Translations under genes and position numbers: made by a program | Source of the DNA: Rostratula benghalensis | Taxonomy: Eukaryota; Chordata; Aves; Charadriiformes; Rostratulidae | Reading direction: 5' to 3' | Length of the DNA: 64,000 nt | NCBI GenBank assembly: GCA_013399305.1 | Contig: VXAI01000179.1 | Coordinates: 1,028,786 to 1,092,785 of the forward strand | Shown: positions 10,137-64,000 of the stretch, piece after piece | Layout of the letters: each line of letters starts with the position of its first letter | How positions within the stretch are numbered: position 1 is the first letter of the stretch | Notes under the pieces: generated by a model | What the model was told of the DNA's origin: nothing | The model's input: the letters and a program-made list of their open reading frames with translations, nothing else | The model's database searches: none

Positions 10137-12579
10137 GTAAATTCTGCAGCAAGTGGGGTATCCCAGATCTTTCCCTTTTGCCCTGAGAAGCCAGGAAGGG
10201 ATCCAGCAGTGTCCCTACCCTGTCCTCTCAGGGTAGATGGGAGGTGGGGAGACCTTCCTCTGCTCGATACATTAGGAGGGAAAGGGAGGAGATCAGAGGG
10301 AACTGCACGGGCATTTCAGGTTCCCACATTCTCACAGGCAAATTCCACACCTTTGGTTGCCTCCTGTCTTGGTTACTGTTTATGGCAGATGATGCTTTTT
10401 ACACTCAGTCACACAAATCTATTGGGATAAGGCATTCATTCTTTAGCTTTGAAGGTGTCTTGCCCAAGCCATTGCATGACATGTAGCCCTGCACCTAGGT
10501 TCTCACAGGATTATTCTCTCCTCCCCGGTGCTGGAGTTGGAATTTCAGCACTCAAATCAGGTTCTAGATTTCCATTTTCAGGCCTACCTAGGCTTAAAAT
10601 CTTGGATTAGGCTTTCAGAAATCAATCTGGTCATACCACTATAGTTAAAGAAGCCTTCATTGTTCAGCCAACATGGAGAAAAAGTAGTAAGGTGCCAAAG
10701 ATACGTTAAATGCACAGATACAGCCACACAGGAGTCCCTGTACAAGCCAGGAAAGCACTGAACCTGGGATTGAATTTTTTCATAGAAGAAGGAACCTGAC
10801 TTGTAAACCTAAAGTTGTGATGTCTATGTCGGGGCTGGACTAGCTGTTCTTTACTGGGAGGTGAAGATACCCTTCAGGTGTAATTCACATGCTTATTGTG
10901 CAACACAAAGACATGAAGGACGAAAAATCTGATTGCCATGGGCTGTAGGAAGCGATGGCTCCTGCCTGTCCTCATGGCGACTTCATCCAATCCCTGCTCA
11001 TGGACTAAAGGGATCCTACAAGGAAAATCTTGGTAACAATTCATCTTCAGAAACAGACTACAGTCCGACTGAAAGGATCACAACAAGCTGCCAGGTGAGC
11101 CACCACCTTGAGCAGGCCTCACAGCAAATTTTTTTCATGAAACCAACCAGCCTTTCCATCACGCCTGAAAGCCACAGGCTGAGGTTGGATCCGTTCTACT
11201 GATCCAGCCTCTGCCCCTATTAAAAGGATTAGGCAGATGGACAATAACCTGCTAACACGAAAGAATACAGAATATTTTCCTTCTACTGGCAATCCTCGGG
11301 AAAGCACGTGGAAGAGGCACAAACTCTGGCCACTTGGTGACCTCACCCTTTCCCCTCAACGTGCCGCAGCCTTCCCTTCGGAACAAGGAATGGTCCTCCT
11401 TGTTCCCCGCACTAAACGTATATGAAACACTTCTCATGCTGCTCTGAGCCCTGTCAGCCTGGGGTTTGGACATCGTTTCCTACCTTTCTGCAAAAGCCAG
11501 GGAAAGGCCTTGGTGTGACAACTCCTCCTCCTGCGTTGCAGAAGGACAAACGGGGTACTAGGGAAAAGCAGAGAGCGCTGGCGTCATTCCTTCCCTTCTC
11601 CTCTGAGCAAGAAAGATCTTAGAGACTGTCATTCCAGATACCGAAGGGGAAAAAAACAAACCCATTCTGTAATGTCTTGAGGAATTCACAAATTTTTTTT
11701 GTAAGTTTAAAGGTAAATCAGCAGGTGAGAACACCATTACTGGTTGCCAAATTAATCCCAGCGATGGGGAACAAACTAAGCGGAGGAGCTGACAGTGAAG
11801 GCCGTGTGAAGGAAAGAGTCAAGGGCTTCTGGAGAGCAGGTTTATAGGTAGGAAACCTTGGGGAAAAGCAGCTGTGAATTATTCACGTCTGAAACATTTC
11901 TGGCCAGAGTAAAGAGGCAGCCAATGTACACTTAGCAGCAACCACCTGTTGGACTTGCTGGTACAGCGCCATGACTTTGACCAGTTAGACTTAAAGGATT
12001 ACCAACAGGAAACCTTGCAGGACAAAGGGAGTTACTAAACACATCCTCCTCTTCAATTATTTACTTTTTTTATGTGGATAAGGGTGGTTTGTACTTTTTC
12101 AACAAGCCTGAGTGAAAGAGCACCACACAATGTTTTTTAGTAATGTCAGACTGAACCCCCCAGTTAGTCTTGCAATGTAAAGCCAGAGAACCAGTGATTC
12201 ATGTGGACACAAAAAGGGAAAATGTGTGTGAGCACCTTACTAGCCAAAATGACCTTGAAAGAACTCCAAATTATGCTGAAATGCACCACAAAATTTCATC
12301 TTTCTACAGAAGAGAGAAGGAAATACTGTGGAGATTTGGCGACAAAATTGCTCCCAGTCCAGTGAGATATTTCTGTGCCAACAAGGAATGCACCAGGAGT
12401 AACTGAGTAACACTCACAACACAAGCTGGGAAGCAGGAAGGATATTATTACACTCATCTTTGTTTTCTAAAATATTTGTTGTTAATCTTCTAATTTTTAT
12501 CTGTTTCCTGTCATTCAAAGAGTGTTCTGTGCAGCACCACCTTTGCCACCTCTCCTCTTGAAGTAGAACTTCATAACCC
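10137..12579. other. No firm gene; expected to hold the last ZP exon or 3' UTR
   Basis: An acceptor at about 10230 (CCTGTCCTCTCAG) followed by an open stretch to a stop at 10430 is phase-compatible with exon 10058-10136. A second acceptor near 10337 opens a short hydrophobic frame (LWLPPVLVTVYGR) ending in TGA. Neither is convincing as a membrane anchor. Open frames at 10933-11202 and 12170-12406 show no family resemblance. An ATTAAA at 11219-11224 is a possible but unsupported poly(A) signal. Confidence 0.35.
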
Positions 12580-13045
12580 ACACTCCTGGTCACCCGGGTC
12601 ACAGAGAAGGCTGAGGTCCTCAGTGACTTTTTTGCCTTGGTCTTCACCACCAAGGATCTAACCAAGTCACAGAGGGCAAAGGCAGGGTCTGGGAGAATGA
12701 GGAACCACCCACTGAAGGAGAAGGTAAGTACAAGACCATCTAAGGAACCTGAAGGTACACAAATCCCCGGGACCTGATTAAATCCATCCACGGCTCCTGA
12801 GGGACCTGGTGGATGAAGTTGTGAAGTCACTATCCAGCATATGTGAGAAGTCATGGCAGTCCAGGGAAGTTCCCATTGACTGGAAAAAAAGGAAATATAA
12901 CCCCCATTTTTAAAAAGGGAAAAAAGGATGACCTGGGGAACTACAGGCCAGTCAGTCTCACCTCTGTGCTTGGCCCATGACAGGGGATTGGCACTCAATG
13001 ACCATTAAGGCTCCTTCCAACTCTAACCATCCTGTGATTCTGTTC
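12580..13045 (+). mobile_element. CR1 LINE fragment, internally deleted
   Basis: The 5' part encodes the broken end of the CR1 ORF2 endonuclease-reverse transcriptase region: KAEVLSDFFALVFTTKD near 12610, [17 protein letters not shown] near 12880 and [10 protein letters not shown] near 12945. It has frameshifts and stops. Near 12974 it jumps directly to the CR1 3' end (GGGGATTGG..CTCCTTCCAA) and ends with the CR1-type ATTCTGTT octamer. Most of the RT domain is therefore missing. The copy is dead. Its antisense strand gives a misleading 194-codon open frame. Confidence 0.85.
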
Positions 13046-14437
13046 ATACTCTTTTTAATTTTCTTAGCATGGTACATCAGGAACAGGCTTAGTTCTAGCT
13101 CACCTTCTCACCACCAACCAGAAGTTGGTAAGATTTCTCAGGTTTTGAGACTGAGGTGGCATTAACCAGGCCAAGTCCTTAATTTACCCTTAAATTTTGT
13201 TTTGGAGACCGAGCACTACGACATAAAAATGGAAGCAAAGCACATGCTCAATGTATTTGGAAAAAAACAAAATCAGACTTCTGGAAAAAGAGAAAAAAAA
13301 AAAAAAAAGGTCATTGTTATGACACCACAGCCTGCTTTCCAGGCTGCAGGTGGTTACATTCCACTATCAAATTTATATGACTTTAAAATTGCTGCTGCCA
13401 CGCATCATGAAGCACAAGAGGTAAATGCAGCATTTCCTCAGCCCCCTGCTCCAAATTTGCTGATTGTGGCTGTTGTGGTTTCTGATCTCAGCAAAGCCAC
13501 TGGGGGAGATGTTGAGAGGCTCAAGTCGGTTCCCATGACTTACCCCAAAGTAAGCCCTGCTCTTGTGCAGGCTCTGGGATCATCCAGGGAGAGACTCAAC
13601 ACAAGAAACAGAACTATCAGTAGCATAATTTATTTTTAAAAAATTCCTAATGCTCTTGTGGGCAATCGAAGAGTATTTGTTTCATTAAAATTTGTATTAC
13701 TCCAAACACGGAAGGCTGTTTCTTCATTGATCATTTAGTTTTAGCAATGGTCCCTCCTACCACGTGAGGAGTGAAGCTGCCTGGGTACTCACAGCCAGCT
13801 CAAGCAGGCTTCAACCTGTATTCTTCCAGCAAATGACCTTTTCAATCAGAAGGAGAAGGCCACAAGTCCTACTGTAAACAGCCCAACAACATTCTCTGCC
13901 ATAAGCAATTTACAGTCGATCATGAGATTTAAAAAAAAAATAAAATAAAAATCCACGATTGTTTTTATTTACTCAATTATTCCCCTATTCAATCCTTTTA
14001 CAATGGGATTACATAAAATAGGCATGTTCTGTTCCTACCTGCTTGTGTAACGCAAAACTACCTCCAGGAGCAGATTAATACAGGAAGGACTGGATTCTTG
14101 TATCACGCTTGGCCTGCAAAGTACAGATGGTGTTACCTACACAGACCTCACTGGTTTTGTTAAGTGTTTCTTAACACAGAAACACTCTGAAGTGAAAAAT
14201 CAGTAACCACAGCACCTGAAGGGTAGCACCTTATAATTAACAAATGCCCTTTTAGCTTAAAGCCAATTTACATGTAAATGCAGACAAACACTATCACTGT
14301 TAGATGGCTGTACTTCTCACAAGGTCAAATCTTAAGTATTTAAAACATTTATATAGTTTGTTTTTTCCTCCCCATGAAAGAGTGTTTAAAACAATCTGTG
14401 AAAGAGTACAGAAATAGTTTTAATAAGAGAACTAGAC
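13046..14437. other. Intergenic, no recognised gene
   Basis: A 145-codon plus-strand frame at 13202-13639 contains a poly-lysine tract made by a poly(A) run and shows no domain; it is judged non-coding. Poly(A)-rich AATAAAA-type stretches occur at about 13931-13951. Otherwise nothing recognisable. Part of this stretch may be TTC32 3' UTR if a more distal poly(A) site is used. Confidence 0.5.
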
Positions 14438-14443
14438 TTTATT
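14438..14443 (-). terminator. Candidate poly(A) signal of TTC32
   Basis: AATAAA on the minus strand (TTTATT on plus), about 270 nt downstream of the TTC32 stop codon. It is the nearest canonical signal seen after the stop. The cleavage site cannot be fixed from sequence. Confidence 0.45.
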
Positions 14444-14713
14444 AGCTGTTACCGACCTTCCAACCTCTTTATGAAGTATTTCTGTACAAAACCTGTACAA
14501 GTGTCTCACGTAGATCTAACCTTACAGTTCTCCTCAACCCTTACAGTATCCAAAAATAGTTTATTTTGCAATTGTAATCCATTTTTATCTCATTTACCCA
14601 TGAATGAGGTTTCTTCAGTAGGTCATAATAGATGTAAATGATCTTGTGCTTCATCCATCAATGACAAATCCACAAGGGCTCAGCAAAACATTTTTGTACC
14701 ATTAGCTGCACTT

Positions 14714-16480
<1,767 letters not shown>

Positions 16481-16784
16481 CGCCCTCCATTACCTAATTC
16501 TACGAAGGAAAAAGCAGCTCAAATAGCAGGAAGGAAGAAAAAAAAGTCAGAAATCAAGTAGAATTGAATATTTTCCCTACAAAAAGGGTATTTATTCGCA
16601 CCAGGCCTGGGCTGGGGGAGCCCTGAAAGGTGGCGCAAGAAGAGGCCTCTGAGGAACGCTGGTGTGGAGGGGGTGGCGGGTGCCCAGCGCCAGGGAAAGG
16701 GAGCTCAGGGCAGGGAGCCAGAGCAGAGTTTGCACCTCGGCCTCAGGAGAAGCCGAGAGAAGGGGGCAGGTTTTGTTTGGAGGA

Positions 16785-17143
16785 GGCTGAGGGGAGACCT
16801 TGTCGCCCTCTACAACTGCCTGAGAGGAGGGTGTGGAGAAGCGGGCGTTCGGCCTCTGCTCCCAAGTGAATAAGGACAGGACCAGGTCTGAAGCTGCAGC
16901 AGGGGAGGTTTGGATTGGACATAAGGAAGAATGACTTTACTGAGAGGGTGGTCAGGCACTGGAACAGCCTGCCCAGGGAGGTTGTGGAGTCACCATCCCT
17001 GGAGGTCTTTAAGACACGTGTAGATGTGGCACTTCAGGGCATGCTCTAGTGGTTGGAAGTGTAAGGGGTTTGTGTGAATATGGTTGGACTGGGTGATTTC
17101 ACAAGTCCTTTCCAACCACGACGATTCTGGGATTCTGTGAAAC
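16785..17143 (+). mobile_element. CR1 LINE 3' end
   Basis: Typical CR1 3' sequence: GGCTGAGGGGAGACCTTGTC near the start, then CACTGGAACAGCCTGCCCAG, GAGTCACCATCCCTGGAGGT and finally CCTTTCCAACCACGACGATT followed by the ATTCTG-type octamer repeats. It is 5' truncated, as usual for CR1, and sits between WDR35 and TTC32. Confidence 0.9.
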
Positions 17144-17388
17144 ACAAGGGTGGGGTAAAACAGTGCCCTTCAACCTTCGTGTCTGAGCGGGGCTGAGAGT
17201 TCAGCTGTGGAAATCCGCTCCGCAGGCAGCAGCTCTCTCTTGGCGCCGCTGAAGGAAAGGAGCTCGTTGGCCATGCCCGTTTGAAGGTTCCTGGAGCTTT
17301 CTGTGACCGACTGAAGACGTAGCCAAAGCTCCCAAACCCAGACCCAGACCCAGAGAAACGGCACCGAATGCTGTCTGTTGGCAAGTCC

Positions 17389-17394
17389 TTTATT
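17389..17394 (-). terminator. Candidate poly(A) signal of WDR35
   Basis: AATAAA on the minus strand, about 590 nt after the WDR35 stop codon at 17981. The span 17395-17980 would be the 3' UTR and shows no other feature. Confidence 0.4.
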
Positions 17395-17980
17395 GCCAGG
17401 GGGCAGGGGGGTAAATAAATGTGGCAAAAGAAAACAGCACAGGCCTCTGCCTAAGCTGGTACCTCCTCTCTAGTAAAACAGTAGTAGAAAAGCCTGTGTA
17501 ACAACATTATCATGGCTGCTGGGGCATTATTTCAACTCAGGAATTACTTCCTTCCAAAACCAATGAATTTTGAGAAAAGCCAAGAATTCCCTATGGAACT
17601 GCAAAAAAAAAAAATTACAAAAAGAAAAAATGGAGCTTGCTCAGGCTAAAATGTATTAAGATGAACCTACATTCATTTTGCATGGTTTTGAAACTAGGGT
17701 CAATATACAGTTAGAAAAGAACTGCATTTACCTTAAAATTTTGTGAAACAAAAAAAATATTGAGTATATTAACACAGTTGTTACTTCTCATAAATGGAAC
17801 TGGTAAAGGTTTCTCTGGTGAGTTTTGGGGTGGGTTTTTTTTAAATGTTTCTCAAATTGTGGCACCATCTTTCACTATCCAGTACCTGAGTTGTATTTTA
17901 AACTACAGTGCAATGGTAACATTTTAGAGAGTATTTTTAGGAGACATAGTGGATATGAGGACACAGGACTTCACCCTCTG

Positions 17981-61446
<43,466 letters not shown>

Positions 61447-62299
61447 CCTGACGGAGCCGGACGAAGGGGTGCCGACCCACACCGCTTCCCTCAGGGCGAC
61501 ATAGCGGGCCCGGCACGGCCTCCGTGGTAACCGCGTCACCTTGGCAACGGCCGCCGGAAGTTGGCTCTACTTCCGGGAGCGGGAGAAGGAGCCCGCCCTG
61601 CAGGGCCGGGGGGAGCGCTCCCCACCCCGGAAGCGGTGGTTGGGGTGCGCGGGCTCCCTGAGGTAAATGGCGGCGGTGGCTCCAGGTGGCGGCCGCTGCT
61701 CCCTCAGAGGGTGCTACCGGCATCCATAGCCAGGTCTGGTCAGCCAGTGACATACACGCCTTTATTCGGTGGGCCAGGGAGGGTAAGCAAACCCGGTGGC
61801 TGCCCTTACAAAGCTCCTGGGCACTGAGGCCGGGGGAAGGATTAAGCCCGGGTGTGTGCCCGCAGGAGGAGTGCGGAGGCCTTCTGGAGCAGCGGGGCTC
61901 TGCAGCACTACCGCCAGGCTACGAGGGACCTAGCTGGAAGATAAAGCCGTTTTGTCGTTGGTTGACAGAAAAGGGGAACATGGAAATACACAGATGAGAA
62001 TCTGTCCTGTGTCTTTTGCAGAGCTTCCTGCTCTGAAAACTCTCCTGCTCGATGGGGGAGGTTAGAAGTGTCATGCTTCCAAGGGCATCCCCCTCACTTT
62101 CACTGCAGTTAAGCATACCACAGTGCAACGATCCACAACACAAAAACTGAAATACAAGCAATTTGTTTGTTGTCGAAGATCACAATGAAGCCAAGTACTC
62201 ACACCTGTGTCTCATCAAATTTAGTGCATTCTCTCTGCTTAGAGAAGCTCTGTGGAAATGCTGAGAAATGGAACCAGCCACAGGTCATCGTCACATCAT

Positions 62300-62305
62300 T
62301 TTATT
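62300..62305 (-). terminator. Candidate poly(A) signal of an upstream minus-strand gene
   Basis: AATAAA on the minus strand within CTTCAATAAAATGATGTG. It would suit the 3' end of a gene lying beyond 64000 (MATN3 expected). Position is the only support. Confidence 0.3.
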
Positions 62306-62469
62306 GAAGTTACATGAACATGCAACAGTGGGGAGCATTGGGCATCCAGCTTTTTGATTGATGCCAACTTAGAAGCACGTACATAAGACACAACTATAAA
62401 GCAAGCTGGCTGAATCCCTCTAAGCATCTTAGAGCTGAATAAGATAGCTAAAGTTAATTAGAAGATGCC

Positions 62470-62530
62470 AGTAGTCAGGCAGTTGGACTAGATGATTGTT
62501 GGTAGGTCCCTTCCAACTGAAATATTCATC
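62470..62530 (+). mobile_element. Short CR1 3' end remnant
   Basis: GGCAGTTGGACTAGATGATT followed by TAGGTCCCTTCCAACTGAAA is the standard end of the CR1 3' UTR. Only about 60 nt are present. Confidence 0.8.
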
Positions 62531-64000
62531 AATTTTATTCTAATTTTAAGCAGAATAAAAATAATTTTAAAATACTGTCCAAAAGATTAAATTTAATTCT
62601 TTTCATAACAATTCTCTGAAAGTTCTACTACCCCCATAATGAAAACAGCATAATTATTTATTCCCTATCAACAAGTATACCTTTACTTAAAATATAGATG
62701 TTCAGTCAATAGAATGTGCTAGTATGTCCTATTTTTAAGAAATACCTTGTATCCTTGGAATTTTATCTGGTGCTCACAAAGTGAGACAATTACTCAGAGG
62801 AATTGAATGTAAATACTATAATTTTTAACATAAAATGCAGTTATGAATAGTAATCCATGGAACAAAGCCTGCCCAGCCGACAGCTTGCAAGACACATCTG
62901 GCCTCCAGGACAATTTTCCACTATCGTATAAAATTATACCTCTCATCTGACAACTGGCCTTCGTGTAAATGGGACTGATGTCATCCACTCCCAATTGCCA
63001 AGAAGTTGAAAAGTCTTGCATTATATTTACAACTTGTTTATTCTTACCAGTTACGGAGGCCAAGGCATACTTCTGGCCCTATAAATCCTTTTATAATACT
63101 CACATCTAAGCAGAGGACACGAAAGTAAGCAAAGTAAAGTGCTGGATATAAAACTCCATGACTTAGAGAAAAAAATGTGTATACACAGCACTGTGAGAAA
63201 GCACAGGTAGCATAGCTAGGTTGTCCCACACGAACTTTAATTGAACTATAGCAAATTAATAGCACAAAATATCAACCACAGACCAATTCAGCAGTCTTGG
63301 AGAGATTGTAGTCCCATTTTAGGCTTGTGTGCTGTATTCACCTGTGCTGTTTAGCATTATGTTCTGTCTTAAAATTCCTGTATAGACATATCTGAAGTTT
63401 CACCTTCACATGCAGTGAACATGGTAACTGAACTTCTGCTCACCGATTTTCCTTCCCATTGTTGGTACCCACTACATGCTGGGTATAAAGCAAGCACAGA
63501 AGTCCTTGGCATACCAGCCACTGATACATATATTTTTGTGTAACTATATTGCAAAGCTCTGCAAAATATGTTGAATTTTTCAAAGCTAAAAAGAACAATA
63601 AATCGTAGTTTTGACTCCCTCCTGAAGTACAGTCTTTAAAGCATTTGGATGATGACAAATGCCAAGTGTACAAAACAAGTGAATTCCTTTCACAATTAAA
63701 TTTTGTAATTGTTAGCTTATGTGTTTTATCCTACAAGCCCAATCAACACAAGTAACCCCAGTAAAGCCCATGGTATGACAATAGGAATGGCTGCTAATAA
63801 CATAAGTAAATCTTGCAGGATAAAATCCTTAAATTGGAGGATGTCTTTCATCCTTCTGAGTGTCAAACAACATAATTAATTATTAAACCTTTTATCTGTA
63901 TCAACAAAGACTTGTAGGCTTTAAAATGAAATGGTTCTTTCTACAACTACGTGACATGGGGATGGTATCCTGTCTAATTAGGTGAATTTCTTCCATTTAT

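Larger units (their letters stand above)
61721..64000. other. Intergenic or 3' UTR of the next gene; no coding exon found
   Basis: In mammals MATN3 lies beyond the WDR35 promoter on the same strand, so its 3' UTR could reach this stretch. No matrilin-like coiled-coil or EGF sequence is visible in any frame. The open frames here (for example 61919-62161 and 62794-63063 minus) have no recognisable features. Confidence 0.4.

Noticed and set aside
12414..12998. 194-codon minus-strand open frame
   Set aside because: It is the antisense of the CR1 fragment at 12580-13045.
13202..13639. 145-codon plus-strand open frame
   Set aside because: Includes a poly-lysine run from a poly(A) tract, has low-complexity composition and no domain; likely chance.

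Overview
The window is nuclear DNA of an amniote, most probably a bird. It has intron-rich genes with GT-AG splice sites, two CpG-island promoters, and several fragments of CR1, the dominant avian/reptilian LINE. It contains three runs of N (assembly gaps). No prokaryotic, plasmid or viral gene, CRISPR array or tRNA was recognised. All gene models were built by eye from splice sites, reading phase and remembered family sequences; no search was run.

Layout. (1) 1 to about 10.1 kb, + strand: the 3' part of a multi-exon egg-coat gene. Upstream ZP-N-like modules are followed by a complete ZP domain (ZP-N plus ZP-C). The most likely identity is ZPAX, an egg-envelope gene retained in birds and frogs and lost or broken in mammals. 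The gene begins upstream of the window, and its last exon, expected to carry the membrane anchor, could not be fixed. (2) About 10.1 to 14.4 kb: no convincing gene; one internally deleted CR1 copy. (3) 14.7 to 16.3 kb, - strand: TTC32, three exons, 135 aa, complete, with a CpG-island promoter holding a tandem array of CRE-like sites. It lies tail to tail with the ZP gene. (4) 16.8 to 17.1 kb: a CR1 3' end. (5) 17.98 to 61.45 kb, - strand: WDR35 (IFT121), 28 coding exons, essentially complete. The end of exon 20 falls in an N gap; allowing about 42 hidden bases, the protein is about 1180 aa, against about 1181 aa for the long human form. (6) 61.1 to 61.7 kb: the WDR35 CpG-island promoter. (7) 61.75 to 64 kb: intergenic or the 3' UTR of the next gene; MATN3 would be expected from mammalian gene order, but no MATN3 coding exon is visible.

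WDR35 encodes a core subunit of the intraflagellar transport A complex of cilia. TTC32 is a small TPR protein of unknown role. The TTC32-WDR35 order and orientation match mammals. The ZP gene is functionally unrelated to its neighbours (oocyte coat). The points most worth a second look are the ZP gene with its cysteine-poor modules, GC-AG intron and exon-like relic; the alternative in-frame acceptor and 33-nt microexon of WDR35; the CRE array upstream of TTC32; and an unexplained 188-codon antisense frame inside a ZP-gene intron.
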